NCBI GenBank assembly: GCA_029776205.1
Contig: JAKOTQ010000023.1
Location: 1 to 64,000 of the forward strand
Origin: Bacillota bacterium
Lineage (GTDB): Bacteria > Bacillota > UBA4882 > UBA8346
Direction: 5' to 3'
Length of the DNA: 64,000 nt
This document shows positions 26,426-35,315 of the stretch, one piece after another. The notes below the pieces were generated by a model that was given only the letters and a program-made list of their open reading frames with translations, was not told where the DNA came from and made no database searches. How positions within the stretch are numbered: position 1 is the stretch's first letter; every line of letters begins with the position of its first letter. The position numbers and the translations under genes were made by a program.

Positions 26426-26701
26426 GTTTTAGGCAGGACCAGCAACATAAGCTTTCGTGTTGCACATTTTGAATTCCACTTTCCCGGCTGACCGGAACTC
26501 AAGATCCGGATTTCCGACTTCTGTATTCTGCGTGTCTTGTTTTCCCAAGACTGATTAGTGTCTTTAATATCCGGATTTCTCGACGTGCCGTGTATGGTGT
26601 ATCTTTGAGTCATTAACTTCCTAACTTTACTTCTAGACCTTCCGGAGTTTGCATAGAAATGAAAATGGGTAAAAATACTAATAAACAATTATTTTATTTC
26701 A

Positions 26702-26731
26702 TTGACAAGTCCCAATAATCTGTGGTATCAT
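26702..26731 (+). promoter_or_regulatory. Promoter of tRNA-His
   Basis: TTGACA (26702-26707), 18 bases, TATCAT (26726-26731), 16 bases before the tRNA. Confidence 0.8.
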
Positions 26732-26746
26732 AACCTGTGCACGGAT

Positions 26747-26824
26747 GGTGGGCGTAGCTCAGCTGGTTAGAGTGCCAGGTTGTGGCCCTGGAGGTCGTGG
26801 GTTCGAACCCCATCGCTCACCCCA
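26747..26824 (+). tRNA. tRNA-His (GTG)
   Basis: Cloverleaf with acceptor GTGGGCG/CGCTCAC, anticodon arm CCAGG-TTGTGGC-CCTGG (anticodon GTG) and T arm GTGGG-TTCGAAC-CCCAT. The extra 5' G pairing with C73 is encoded, as expected for tRNA-His, and CCA is encoded. Confidence 0.97.
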
Positions 26825-26840
26825 TCTTAAGTAATACAAT

Positions 26841-26864
26841 AGGGACATTACGTCCCTTTTTTTA
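26841..26864 (+). terminator. Terminator after tRNA-His
   Basis: AGGGAC-attac-GTCCCT followed by TTTTTT. Confidence 0.9.
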
Positions 26865-26907
26865 TTATCCGGATGGGTGAGGAGTGGTGGTATTACGGAG
26901 GGAATGA

Positions 26908-27207
26908 ATGAGCAATCTGTTGAACTGGCACATTATTGTGTTGGCTTTTACCACTTTATTCTTCGCAGAAATGGGAGATAAAACCCAACTGGCAGTTATT
27001 ACTCTGGTCGCGGATTCGAAAGCTCCGCTATCGGTGTTTATCGGAGCCAGTGCTGCTTTGACCGTAGTGTCTTTAATTGGGGTAGTATTCGGGTGCGCGG
27101 TAACCAAGTTGGTACCAACCCACTTCCTGAAGTTCGGAGCAGGTATCCTTTTCGTCGGGATTGGCCTTTATACGCTATGGGAAACGTTCACCGGAATGGT
27201 GCGGTAG
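26908..27207 (+). CDS. GDT1/TMEM165 (UPF0016) half-size cation exporter
   Basis: The 99-residue protein has three hydrophobic segments and one copy of the family motif, FAEMGDKTQLAVITL (E-x-G-D-K-T). Full-length family members have two copies, so this one should work as a dimer. GDT1-family proteins export Mn2+ or Ca2+ and several bacterial members lie under the yybP-ykoY manganese riboswitch. None is visible directly upstream here, but one controls a Ca/Mn ATPase 3.5 kb away. GGAGG lies near 26898-26902 before the ATG. It is followed by repeat region R5. Confidence 0.88.
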   Translation: MSNLLNWHIIVLAFTTLFFAEMGDKTQLAVITLVADSKAPLSVFIGASAALTVVSLIGVVFGCAVTKLVPTHFLKFGAGILFVGIGLYTLWETFTGMVR

Positions 27208-27480
27208 TAGATAGTAGCTAGGAGACAGGAGATAGAAGACAGGAACTTTAAATAGTTGACAGTTGACAGTGGGACAATGGACAGTTTATAAGACGAAGTG
27301 TAAAGGAAAAACTGTTAAATTTATAAGACAGATAATACAAGAAGATAGAAGAAAAGAAACAGTCTCTTGTGCCTAAAGCCTAACGCGATACTGCGTATTG
27401 TGAACTGCGCACTGCGTATCAGAAAGAAAGAACTGTCAACTGTAAACTGTCCACTATCAACTAGAATTAGTCTCTCGCCT
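27206..27480. repeat. Heptamer repeat region R5, converging arrays
   Basis: The left part has ggagacaggagatagaagacagg and gttgacagttgacagtgggacaatggacag. The right part has the complement, actgtcaactgtaaactgtccactatcaact. The middle includes actgcgtattgtgaactgcgcactgcgta. The arrangement, two converging arrays around a unique core, is as in R2, R7 and R8. Confidence 0.8.
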
Positions 27481-27607
27481 TATGCTTAAAAAAGTACTTC
27501 GAACTATTAAGTTTAGCCGCCCCTTGTGATTGCCGCGATGCTTTGGAGACGTGGTTCCAAAACTCAGGACAATTGCATATGATCTTCTTGTAAGGGGGCG
27601 AAAAGGA

Positions 27608-27886
27608 TTGTTGACGAAGACTTCAGAACTTCGCGAACGGGAAGTTGTCAATATATTGGACGGACGCCGGCTTGGTCTCGCCAGTGACTTGGAGATCGAA
27701 GCGGAAACCGGGCGGATCAAGGCGATTGTGGTGCCCGGGCCCGGAAAGTTTTTGTGGCTTTTTGGAAAAAGCGAGGATTTTGTTATCCCGTGGGAACGGA
27801 TTAAAAAGATCGGGGTGGATGTTATTTTAGTTGAAGCTCCAAATTATGTGGAGGATAAATCGAATATTATCTCGTTGAATAATTAA
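27608..27886 (+). CDS. YlmC/YmxH-type PRC-barrel sporulation protein
   Basis: The protein of about 92 residues is a PRC-barrel of the YlmC/YmxH family, common in spore formers. The core is TSELREREVVNILDGRRLGLASDLEIEAETGRIKAIVVPGPGKFLWLFGKSEDFVIPWERIKKIGVDVILVE. The biochemical role of the family is unsettled; its genes are often linked with sporulation regulation. The TTG at 27608 is preferred, nine bases after AAGGGGG. The track start at 27530 would add an unrelated basic extension. Confidence 0.8.
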   Translation: MLTKTSELREREVVNILDGRRLGLASDLEIEAETGRIKAIVVPGPGKFLWLFGKSEDFVIPWERIKKIGVDVILVEAPNYVEDKSNIISLNN

Positions 27887-27916
27887 TGGTTATTTTAAAA
27901 ACCAATATCTATAACG

Positions 27917-27942
27917 ATCAGCCGGAAGGTTGATTTTTGTTT
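27917..27942 (+). terminator. Terminator after the PRC-barrel gene
   Basis: ATCAGCC-ggaa-GGTTGAT followed by TTTTGTTTT. Confidence 0.8.
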
Positions 27943-28020
27943 TACTGTGAACTGTGTACCAGTTACCCGGGAACCAAAGCCAGACTTCTAAGCTTCTATT
28001 TCCTGACTTCTGACTCCTGA
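27943..28020. repeat. Heptamer repeat array R6
   Basis: It begins actgtgaactgtgtacc and ends with cttctatttcctgacttctgactcctga, combining both word types of the family in 80 bases directly upstream of the HAD gene. Confidence 0.7.
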
Positions 28021-28041
28021 TGGATATACGGAGGAATGATA

Positions 28042-28872
28042 ATGGATTTTTCAACCTTCAAATTGTTGGTCTTCGATTTAGACGGAACTTTGGTGCCTTA
28101 TGGCTCGGACGAGCTTTCGCTGAAAACCATCGAGGCCTTGCGGGCATTTTCCCAAACCCATCGGAAGTTTACGATTGCTACCGGCCGCAGCTTTTATCAA
28201 AGCAAATCCATCATTGATAAGCTTGGGATTACGGTTCCGGTGATCGTTCAAACCGGAGCGCTGATTGTAGATCCGGTTTCGGGAAAGATTTTAAGGTCAC
28301 AACCTTTGAATCCGGTATTACACCGGCAGTTGCAGGATATTGCCGGGCGGGTGTCGGCTGATCATTTGATTCTGGGTGAAGATGGGGTTTATTATCCGAC
28401 CCGGTCCGGTGTACAATGCCGAAACTGGTTGTTGCAAAGCGGAGAGCGGTGTTCCGTTGTAGGGTGTTCTTCGGAATTGCCGGTGGCGATAAAACATTTA
28501 TTTGTCGGTTCGGAAGAGCAGATTCGGGAAGTCGCTGAGTTGGTGAAAACACAGGCTGATTTTTGTCCCCATCTGATATTATGGCCTCCTGACCAGGGAT
28601 TTTCGGATTGGTTTTTAGAAGTTTTTGATTCTTCCGCCTCCAAGGGACAAGCTTTGGTCTGGCTTGCTGAAAAGCTGGGTATCAAGATGGAAGCAGTAAT
28701 GGCTTTTGGTGATGGGTACAACGATATGGATATGTTGTGCCGGGCCGGACTGGGAATCGCCATGGAGAAGGCTGTTTCGGAGGTTCGGGCGGCCGCTGGG
28801 TTGACGATTCCCGGACCGGAGAATGATGGAATCGCTGATTTTGTGACGGGTTTGATCGAACGGATCGCGTGA
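28042..28872 (+). CDS. Cof-type HAD-IIB phosphatase
   Basis: The 276-residue HAD hydrolase probably dephosphorylates sugar phosphates or flavin or pyridoxal phosphates. Motif I is VFDLDGTLVPYG with the two Asp. Motif II is FTIATGRSF. The C2B cap lies in the middle, and KGQALVWL and motif IV VMAFGDGYNDMDML follow. The ATG at 28042 is six bases after GGAGGA; the one at 28036 is too close. It is followed by the T-box leader, which has its own promoter. Confidence 0.9.
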   Translation: MDFSTFKLLVFDLDGTLVPYGSDELSLKTIEALRAFSQTHRKFTIATGRSFYQSKSIIDKLGITVPVIVQTGALIVDPVSGKILRSQPLNPVLHRQLQDIAGRVSADHLILGEDGVYYPTRSGVQCRNWLLQSGERCSVVGCSSELPVAIKHLFVGSEEQIREVAELVKTQADFCPHLILWPPDQGFSDWFLEVFDSSASKGQALVWLAEKLGIKMEAVMAFGDGYNDMDMLCRAGLGIAMEKAVSEVRAAAGLTIPGPENDGIADFVTGLIERIA

Positions 28873-28895
28873 TTGGAAATAATTGACGATGGGGC

Positions 28896-28925
28896 TTGAC
28901 AACGTTCTTGTCCGAGAGTTAAAAT
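28896..28925 (+). promoter_or_regulatory. Promoter of the T-box-aroF unit
   Basis: TTGACA (28896-28901), 18 bases, TAAAAT (28920-28925). Confidence 0.75.
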
Positions 28926-28957
28926 GTATTACAATAAAACAATAATCGAAAAACGAT

Positions 28958-29267
28958 GATTAAGGAAAGTACCTTACGGAATGCCCTACAGAGAGAACGG
29001 GCCATCGGCTGGAAGCCTGTTTGGGAGATACGTTAGGGAAGTTCCCTTAGGAGTTGGCCGCTGAAATTCAGGTGACAGATGACAAACTGTTCACTGGAAA
29101 ATAGGTTGGTCCGGGAGCCCGCCGTTAATGGGATGGGGTATCGAGAAATATAAAAATTTCTCCGTACCTGAATGAGTGAGTCTTGTATAAGGCTAAAATG
29201 GGTGGTACCGCGGAATAGGCCCACGTTTCGTCCCATAAGAAGGGGAGAACGTGGGCTAATTTATTTT
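28958..29267 (+). promoter_or_regulatory. T-box leader controlling aroF
   Basis: The leader has the T-box sequence TGGGTGGTACCGCGG (about 29199-29213), stem I with AGAGAGA, and a terminator GCCCACGTT/AACGTGGGC (29219-29227, 29248-29256) followed by a T-rich run. The specifier loop is bounded by AGTA (28968-28971) and GAA (29038-29040). The codon after GAA reads UUC, which would make this a Phe-sensing leader. UAC at 29029-29031 is an alternative. Uncharged tRNA would stabilise the antiterminator and switch on DAHP synthase. Confidence 0.93.
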
Positions 29268-29281
29268 GTGGAGGAATGGCG

Positions 29282-30298
29282 ATGATTATTGTGACTAATC
29301 AGGACATTACCGAGGCACAATGGGAAAATCTTTGTAAAAATCTAGAAGAGTGGGGTTTTCAGATTCATGTCATCCAGGGAGTGGAAAAGCGAGTCCTTGG
29401 GGCCGTGGGCGACAAACGCCGGGTTGATTTTAGATATTTAGAGAGTATTCCTGGCGTGGAAAAGGTCATTCCCATTCTTAGCCCCTATAAACTGGCTGCC
29501 CGGGATGTTCGGCCGGAAGGTACTGTGGTTCAAGTCGGCGATCTAAAAATTGGCGGTGGTCATTTCGGAGTGATCGCCGGGCCGTGTGCTGTAGAAAGCG
29601 AATCCCAAATGATGGAAATTGCTGAGGGGCTGAAGGAGGCCGGTGCCAACGGCTTGCGAGGCGGCGCTTTCAAACCGAGAACTTCCCCATACAGTTTCCA
29701 GGGATTGGAGGAGACCGGACTAAAGTTATTAGCCCAAGCCCGTGCAAAAACCGGTTTGCCGGTGATCACCGAATTGATGAATTTGACTGAATTGGATTTG
29801 GTCGTAGAATATGCGGATATAATTCAGATTGGTGCCAGGAACATGCAGAATTTCGGTTTGCTCCGGGCTGTCGGCCGTCAATCCAAACCGGTGCTTTTAA
29901 AACGGGGGCTGTCGGCGACAGTGGAAGAATGGCTTATGGCAGCAGAGTACATTTTGGCCGAGGGCAACGAAAAGGTGATCCTTTGTGAGCGGGGGATCCG
30001 AACCTTTGAAACAGCGACCCGCAATACGTTGGATTTGAGCGCCGTTCCGTTAGTTAAGAGTTTATCTCATTTACCGGTTGTAGTGGATCCCAGTCACGGA
30101 ACAGGAAAACGGAAATTGGTGATTCCTATGGCTAAAGCAGCGGTGGCTGCCGGTGCCGATGGATTGCTGGTCGAGGTTCATACGGATCCGGTAAATGCCT
30201 GGAGTGACGGGGAGCAATCCTTGGATTTAAACGAGTTCCGCCAACTAATGAAGGAAGTTCAAAAGATCCTGGTAGTTGAGGGAAAGCAATTCGGATAA
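29282..30298 (+). CDS. aroF: 3-deoxy-7-phosphoheptulonate synthase (DAHP synthase)
   Basis: The 338-residue enzyme condenses phosphoenolpyruvate with erythrose 4-phosphate, the first step of aromatic amino acid synthesis. A ferredoxin-like N-terminal domain of about 70 residues ([16 protein letters not shown]...[15 protein letters not shown]) precedes the barrel, as in the Thermotoga-type enzymes. [47 protein letters not shown] and [11 protein letters not shown] are the conserved active-site strands. The ATG at 29282 follows GGAGG by seven bases. It is controlled by a T-box; the N-terminal domain may also give feedback inhibition. Confidence 0.96.
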   Translation: MIIVTNQDITEAQWENLCKNLEEWGFQIHVIQGVEKRVLGAVGDKRRVDFRYLESIPGVEKVIPILSPYKLAARDVRPEGTVVQVGDLKIGGGHFGVIAGPCAVESESQMMEIAEGLKEAGANGLRGGAFKPRTSPYSFQGLEETGLKLLAQARAKTGLPVITELMNLTELDLVVEYADIIQIGARNMQNFGLLRAVGRQSKPVLLKRGLSATVEEWLMAAEYILAEGNEKVILCERGIRTFETATRNTLDLSAVPLVKSLSHLPVVVDPSHGTGKRKLVIPMAKAAVAAGADGLLVEVHTDPVNAWSDGEQSLDLNEFRQLMKEVQKILVVEGKQFG

Positions 30299-30338
30299 AT
30301 GGAGTTTGTGTATACATTCTCAAAGTTGTTAATTTTTG

Positions 30339-30367
30339 TTGACATGTTTTTTAAAGTTTAATATAAT
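30339..30367 (+). promoter_or_regulatory. Consensus promoter of the Mn-riboswitch operon
   Basis: TTGACA (30339-30344), 17 bases, TATAAT (30362-30367): a perfect sigma-A consensus. Confidence 0.95.
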
Positions 30368-30389
30368 AAAAGCACAAATTGAATATAAA

Positions 30390-30490
30390 CTAAAGGGGAG
30401 TAGCTGAGGCATTTGCCTGAGGTATGGCCAACAGCACACGGTAGTAATACCTGGCCATCCGCTTGAAGTTCTCAAGTAGCCAGACCTTTA
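30390..30490 (+). promoter_or_regulatory. yybP-ykoY manganese riboswitch
   Basis: The RNA begins with AAAGGGGAGTAGCTG, the family's L1 signature, and has a GGCATTTGCC hairpin and the second arm ATGGCCAACAGCAC...CTGGCCAT. The closing helix pairs TAAAGG (30391-30396) with CCTTTA (30485-30490). This 3' strand is also the 5' arm of the terminator that follows, so Mn2+ binding would prevent terminator formation and turn expression on. The operon downstream encodes a Ca/Mn-type P-type ATPase, as known for this class. Confidence 0.92.
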
Positions 30491-30523
30491 ACAATAAGTT
30501 TTTATTGTTAAAGGTCTTTTTTA
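30482..30523 (+). terminator. Riboswitch-controlled terminator
   Basis: AGACCTTTAACAATAA pairs perfectly over 16 bases with TTATTGTTAAAGGTCT across a four-base loop, followed by a T-rich run. It shares CCTTTA with the riboswitch closing helix. The rest of the leader (30524-30657) shows no gene. Confidence 0.95.
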
Positions 30524-30657
30524 TTTGTCAAATTTTGAAAATGGTCTGTTCGCGAAAGGGGGGCTTACTAAAGAAACAACAGTAGATCATCGGGTGGAGG
30601 CCCGGCGCGAGTAAACCAAAAATAAGCGACCCATACTAGGACAAGGGAGAGGTGACG

Positions 30658-31062
30658 ATGTGGAAGACGATTTCGGTTACAACTGGAGCACGGGTTCAAT
30701 TTTTAGATATCACAGCTCAAGTTAGGGCTGAGGTAGCGCAGAGCGGAGTGAAAAACGGCATTTGCTATGTATTTGTTCCCCATACGACTGCCGGGATCAC
30801 CATTAATGAAAATGCCGATCCGGATGTGGTTCGGGATTTGACCGTTGCTTTGGCGCGGATAGTGCCGGAGCATGGGGATTATCATCATTCTGAGGGTAAT
30901 TCGGATGCGCATCTTAAAGCATCGTTCATGGGATTTCACATAGCTATTCCGGTCATCGACGGAAGGTTGGCCCTTGGAACATGGCAGGGAATTTATTTTT
31001 GCGAGTTTGATGGCCCGCGCCGCCGCAACATGAAAGTGGGAGTTATAGGAGACAAGGAGTGA
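30658..31062 (+). CDS. YjbQ-family (UPF0047) protein
   Basis: The 134-residue beta-rich protein is of the YjbQ family (secondary thiamine-phosphate synthase-like, UPF0047). It shows the conserved YVFVPHTTAGITINENADPDV and HYHHSEGNSDAHLKASFMG, with the His/Glu/Asp pattern of the active-site face, and LGTWQGIYFCEFDGPRRR. In E. coli, YjbQ can form thiamine phosphate weakly; the true function is open. The ATG at 30658 follows GGGAGAGG. It shares the Mn-riboswitch leader with the ATPase, and their ORFs abut, so it may have a metal-linked role. Confidence 0.88.
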   Translation: MWKTISVTTGARVQFLDITAQVRAEVAQSGVKNGICYVFVPHTTAGITINENADPDVVRDLTVALARIVPEHGDYHHSEGNSDAHLKASFMGFHIAIPVIDGRLALGTWQGIYFCEFDGPRRRNMKVGVIGDKE

Positions 31063-31067
31063 GTAAC

Positions 31068-33815
31068 ATGAGTCAGCATCTATGGTATCGTACAGAAATT
31101 TCCGAAGCCGCTCAGAAGTTAAACTCCAATTTGGAAAAAGGCTTGACCGATACGCAGGTTGAAGCCAAACGATTGGAGTACGGGTTGAATGAGCTGGCGG
31201 AAGAAGCGGGCAAGTCCATCTGGGCCATGTTAATGGACCAGTTTAAAGAATTTTTAGTCGTTTTATTATTTATCGCAGCTGTTATTTCCGGTTTCTTGGG
31301 TGAATGGGTTGATTCCATCGTTATTTTGATCATTGTGGGTCTTAATGCATTTTTAGGAGTATTTCAAGAGTTCAAAGCTGAAAAGGCATTGTCCGCCCTG
31401 AAAAAGCTGGCGGCTCCCCATGCCAAAGTATTGCGCAATGGGCATGTGCGAGAAGTTTCCGCTTCGGAATTGGTACCGGGCGATATTGTTATTTTGGAAG
31501 CCGGTGATTTTGTTCCGGCTGACTGTCGTCTGATCGAGGCCGTTAATCTTAAGGTTGAAGAGTCTGCCTTAACCGGGGAATCGGTTCCGGTGGATAAGGT
31601 AACTCAGACCTTCTCGGAAGAACTGCCTTTAGCAGACCGTAAAAATCTCGTTTATATGGGTACGATCGTTACATATGGCCGGGCCAAGGCCATTGTTACC
31701 CAAACAGGAATGCAGACTGAAATTGGTCAAATTGCCAAGATGATTCAACAGACGGAGCCGGAGACGACCCCGCTTCAGGAAAAGTTGGCCGAATTTGGCA
31801 AGTATCTTGGGGTATTGGCTTTAGGCATTTGCGGGTTGATCTTTGTGATTGGTTGGATGCGGGGCGAGCCTCCGGTCTGGATGTTTTTAACCTCTGTCAG
31901 TTTGGCGGTTGCAGCCATTCCGGAAGGATTGCCGGCCATTGTCACCATTGTATTGGCTTTGGGCGTGCAGCGGATGGCCAAACAACGGGCGATTATCCGG
32001 AAACTGCCGGCTGTTGAAACTTTGGGAGCTGCTACTGTGATTTGCTCCGATAAAACCGGTACGTTAACCCAAAACCAGATGACTGTCCGTAAAATATATG
32101 CAGCCGGTGAAATGGTCGATGTCAGCGGCCAGGGGTATTCTCCGGAAGGCCAGTTCTCACAAAACGGGCAAACGCTGGCGGTACCAGCCGAAGGAGCCCT
32201 AAAGACGTTGTTGTTGGCCGGGGCCCTTTGTAATGATGCGAATTTAACTCGGGAAAAGAATGAAGACAATGAAGTCTGGAAAATCATTGGCGATCCGACA
32301 GAAGGGGCTCTGGTGGTTGCGGCCGCCAAAGCCGGTGTCCAACGGGAAAAGATCGGCTCTGAATTTCCGAGGGTTTTGGAACTTCCCTTTGATTCGGATC
32401 GAAAATTGATGACCACTATTCATCGGGGAAGCCTTCCCGAGAAGTATCTGCGCCAGATAGAGGCGGAACAACCGAAGGGTTTATGGTCCATTACCAAAGG
32501 GGCGCCGGATATGGTCCTCAACCGTTGTGTGGCTTATCTTAGCCCGCAGGGAATCCGGGAAATGACGCCCGAAATCTGCGAAAAACTGTTGGAAATCAAT
32601 GAGTCCATGGCTAAAGATGCTTTGCGGGTCCTTGGCGTGGCGGTACGGCGGATGCCTCCGGCTGAAGAGGTACATCTTGATCACGTGGAAGAAGAGATGA
32701 TCTTTATCGGGTTCTGGGGCATGATCGACCCGCCACGGCTGGAAGTTCGCGATGCGATTGCCGAATGCCGGGCTGCTGGAATTAAGCCGGTGATGATCAC
32801 CGGGGACCATCGGGTGACTGCGACAGCGATCGCCAAAGAACTGGGTCTTTTGACCGAAGGGCAATCGGTAGTGAACGGCCAGGAATTGGACCAGATGTCC
32901 GATGAAGAGTTGGCGGAGAAAGGTGAACACATTGCCGTGTATGCCCGGGTGTCACCTGAGCATAAAGTGCGGATCGTGGATATGTTCCGTAAAAAGGGCC
33001 ATGTGGTCGCCATGACCGGAGACGGGGTCAATGATGCCCCGGCTTTAAAACGGGCAGATATCGGCGCGGCGATGGGCATCGCCGGGACGGACGTAGCCAA
33101 AGGCGCTGCCGAAATGGTGTTGGCCGATGATAATTTTGCGACCATTGTCGGTGCGGTTCGAGAAGGCCGGGTTATCTTTGAAAATATCAAAAAAGCTGTT
33201 TACTTCCTGTTATCCTGTAATATTGGTGAAATTTTCTCCATCTTTTTCGCTATTTTACTCCAATTGCCAGTACCTCTGGTCGCTATCCAGATTCTGTGGG
33301 TAAACCTGGTAACGCACAGTTTGCCGGCGTTGGCCTTAGGCATGGAACCGGCTGAGCCGGGAATTATGAAGCGGCAACCCCGGCGAAAAGAGCAAGGAAT
33401 CTTTACCAAAGGGATGAAGCGGACGATCTTCCTTCAGGGATTGTTCATTGGCTGTATTACTTTGATTGCTTTTGACATCGGGTACAAAATTGAACATAAT
33501 GTGGATATGGGACGGACCTTAGCTTTTGCTACTTTGAGTTTTTCCCAGTTGATTCATGTGTTTAATTTCCGGTCAATTCGGGAATCCATATTTAAGTCTG
33601 GCGCTAAAATCAATCCTTATTTGATTGGTGCCAGCGTCATCTCAGGGTTGATTCAGTTGATCGTGATGGAAATCCCTTATTTCCGGAGTATCTTTAAAAT
33701 CGTCTACTTGGATTTGGTTCATTGGGGATATGTGATCGGTTTGTCCTTATTGACCATTCCTGTTGTGGAATTATGGAAAGCCATATTTATACGTAAGCAC
33801 TGTAAAGATTGCTAA
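31068..33815 (+). CDS. P-type Ca2+/Mn2+ transporting ATPase (P2A)
   Basis: The 915-residue pump has the SERCA-like P2A layout. It has a cation-ATPase N-domain (LWYRTEISEAAQKLNSNLEKGLTDTQVEAKRLEYGLNEL), the actuator loop ESALTGESVPVDK, the M4 motif AAIPEGLPAIV, phosphorylation site Asp328 in SDKTGTLTQ, MTGDGVNDAPALKRADIG, and M5/M6 with FLLSCNIGEIFSIF and LWVNLVTHSLPALALGMEP. The manganese riboswitch upstream suggests Mn2+ as a physiological load, besides Ca2+. The ATG at 31068 lies eight bases after AAGGAG. The operon ends in a strong terminator. Confidence 0.94.
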   Translation: MSQHLWYRTEISEAAQKLNSNLEKGLTDTQVEAKRLEYGLNELAEEAGKSIWAMLMDQFKEFLVVLLFIAAVISGFLGEWVDSIVILIIVGLNAFLGVFQEFKAEKALSALKKLAAPHAKVLRNGHVREVSASELVPGDIVILEAGDFVPADCRLIEAVNLKVEESALTGESVPVDKVTQTFSEELPLADRKNLVYMGTIVTYGRAKAIVTQTGMQTEIGQIAKMIQQTEPETTPLQEKLAEFGKYLGVLALGICGLIFVIGWMRGEPPVWMFLTSVSLAVAAIPEGLPAIVTIVLALGVQRMAKQRAIIRKLPAVETLGAATVICSDKTGTLTQNQMTVRKIYAAGEMVDVSGQGYSPEGQFSQNGQTLAVPAEGALKTLLLAGALCNDANLTREKNEDNEVWKIIGDPTEGALVVAAAKAGVQREKIGSEFPRVLELPFDSDRKLMTTIHRGSLPEKYLRQIEAEQPKGLWSITKGAPDMVLNRCVAYLSPQGIREMTPEICEKLLEINESMAKDALRVLGVAVRRMPPAEEVHLDHVEEEMIFIGFWGMIDPPRLEVRDAIAECRAAGIKPVMITGDHRVTATAIAKELGLLTEGQSVVNGQELDQMSDEELAEKGEHIAVYARVSPEHKVRIVDMFRKKGHVVAMTGDGVNDAPALKRADIGAAMGIAGTDVAKGAAEMVLADDNFATIVGAVREGRVIFENIKKAVYFLLSCNIGEIFSIFFAILLQLPVPLVAIQILWVNLVTHSLPALALGMEPAEPGIMKRQPRRKEQGIFTKGMKRTIFLQGLFIGCITLIAFDIGYKIEHNVDMGRTLAFATLSFSQLIHVFNFRSIRESIFKSGAKINPYLIGASVISGLIQLIVMEIPYFRSIFKIVYLDLVHWGYVIGLSLLTIPVVELWKAIFIRKHCKDC

Positions 33816-33816
33816 A

Positions 33817-33846
33817 AAAGGACTGCCGCAAGGCAGTCCTTTTTTA
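33817..33846 (+). terminator. Terminator of the yjbQ-ATPase operon
   Basis: AAAGGACTGCC-gcaa-GGCAGTCCTTT followed by T. Confidence 0.95.
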
Positions 33847-33908
33847 TAGGCATGAGGCATGGAGAGCTTGGGATAATCAGTCTATTCAGACCTCATCCAT
33901 CCTGCACT

Positions 33909-34433
33909 TTAGAGCGGAGTTTCTGCTTTTAAGCAAAGGATTCGTTCGGCAGCTTCGCCTAAATGGGTGCAGGTTATTTCTGCATAGGGGTCAGGATCAC
34001 CTAATTTTATGGTGCGGCATCCGGCAGCTTTTCCGGCCATACTGTCGGTTTCGCGGTCGCCAATCATCCAACAAAGTGCAGGGTCCAGATGGTATTTGTC
34101 GATCAATGTTTGGAGCATTCCGGGTTTGGGCTTACGGCAGTTGCAAGGATGATGAAAGTGGGGGCAATAGACGATCTCGTCAATCTCAGCGTTTTCGGCG
34201 GCCAGAAGTAACCGGAGTTGGCTGTGGATGGCCTCCAGTTGGCGGTGGGTAAGAAAGCCAAGTTCGATTCCACCTTGATTGGTGACGATAAAGACGTAGT
34301 AGCCAGCTTCTTTCAGTTGCCGGATGGCACTAGAGACCCAGGGGTATAGCACCAAATCCCGGGGGTGATTGACATGACGGGTATTGTCGTTAATGACGCC
34401 GTCCCGGTCCAGAAAAATCGCAGCATTGGGCAT
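33909..34433 (-). CDS. HAD-IIIA phosphatase, GmhB-like
   Basis: The 174-residue protein resembles D-glycero-D-manno-heptose 1,7-bisphosphate 7-phosphatase. Motif I is AIFLDRDGVINDN, motif II FIVTNQGGI, the zinc site CPHFHHPCNCRKPKPGML, and motif IV MIGDRETDSMAGKAAGC. A heptose role would fit S-layer or spore-surface glycans, but no other heptose gene is near, and histidinol phosphatases share the fold. The ATG at 34433 follows AGGAGTG; the track start adds 39 residues from the neighbouring gap. It lies 76 bases downstream of the exonuclease gene's stop in the same direction. Confidence 0.88.
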   Translation of the reverse strand: MPNAAIFLDRDGVINDNTRHVNHPRDLVLYPWVSSAIRQLKEAGYYVFIVTNQGGIELGFLTHRQLEAIHSQLRLLLAAENAEIDEIVYCPHFHHPCNCRKPKPGMLQTLIDKYHLDPALCWMIGDRETDSMAGKAAGCRTIKLGDPDPYAEITCTHLGEAAERILCLKAETPL

Positions 34434-34509
34434 AATTGACACTCCTATGGCGCTTTTTGGAGTTATTATTCCCAGGAACCTGCCGTTGGCCGGTGGGAGC
34501 GAATGGTTG

Positions 34510-35106
34510 TTATCCGGATTGTTCTTTGGCAGCAGGCTGTAATCTTTCAATCAGCTCCAAAAGGTAGGACTTTCCTTCCGGATTTTGATGGGACAATAAC
34601 AGCAGGCAGGCACGGACATCGGCATCAGCCCGGTGAGCGGTTTCCACTTGAATGTCATGAGCAGTCAACAAGTTTTGCAAACCCCGGGACCGGTATCCTT
34701 TACGGTACCAGTTAATACCGGTCATTGAACAGAGCCACGGTTTGGACGCAGCTTCCGGAAATAGACGTTTAACGAAACTCAGATCAAATTGGGCGTTGTG
34801 GGCGATAATAAATTCCGCTTGGTTGATCATGGTTTCGATGCGGCTATGATCAAGGATTTTGCCCTGAACCGCTTTTTTACTGATGCGGTGAACCCGGTAG
34901 GCCCCGGGAGAAATGGGGCAGGATGGTTCCCTGAGTCCCACGTATTGGTCAATGGTTTCCAGGATTTTTCCCGTTTGCCGATGGTAAGAAAATAAAACGA
35001 TGGCCATTTCAATGATTTCTTCAACTGCCGGGTTTAAGCCGGTCGTTTCTACGTCGATAAAGGCAGCTTTCCCAATAAGGGGATCTTGAATATGTAAGTT
35101 GGTCAT
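34510..35106 (-). CDS. DnaQ-like 3'-5' exonuclease
   Basis: The 198-residue DEDDh exonuclease has Exo I in AAFIDVETTGLNP, Exo II in FIIAHNAQFDLSFV and Exo III in HRADADVRA. RVHRISKKAV is the typical linker after strand 3. Free-standing proteins like this may proofread for DnaE or act in repair or RNA trimming. dnaE in this window lacks an embedded exonuclease but lies 20 kb away. The start ATG follows AAGGAAA. Probably co-transcribed with the HAD gene downstream. Confidence 0.9.
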   Translation of the reverse strand: MTNLHIQDPLIGKAAFIDVETTGLNPAVEEIIEMAIVLFSYHRQTGKILETIDQYVGLREPSCPISPGAYRVHRISKKAVQGKILDHSRIETMINQAEFIIAHNAQFDLSFVKRLFPEAASKPWLCSMTGINWYRKGYRSRGLQNLLTAHDIQVETAHRADADVRACLLLLSHQNPEGKSYLLELIERLQPAAKEQSG

Positions 35107-35315
35107 GTTTTTCCTTTCTTGGAATATTTTAGGTATATCGATAAAACTTTTTCGTTCAGAATTAATTCTTGTTTAATTCTTGGAAAGGCAAGAATATCCT
35201 GCTGTTTTTATATAACAGAAAATTTAATCAAAATGTAACAGGCGATGGTGAATCAGGACCGAATTGCTTCAATATTAGAGTCAATAAGTATACTGTTGAG
35301 AAAAGAGGAAAAATC

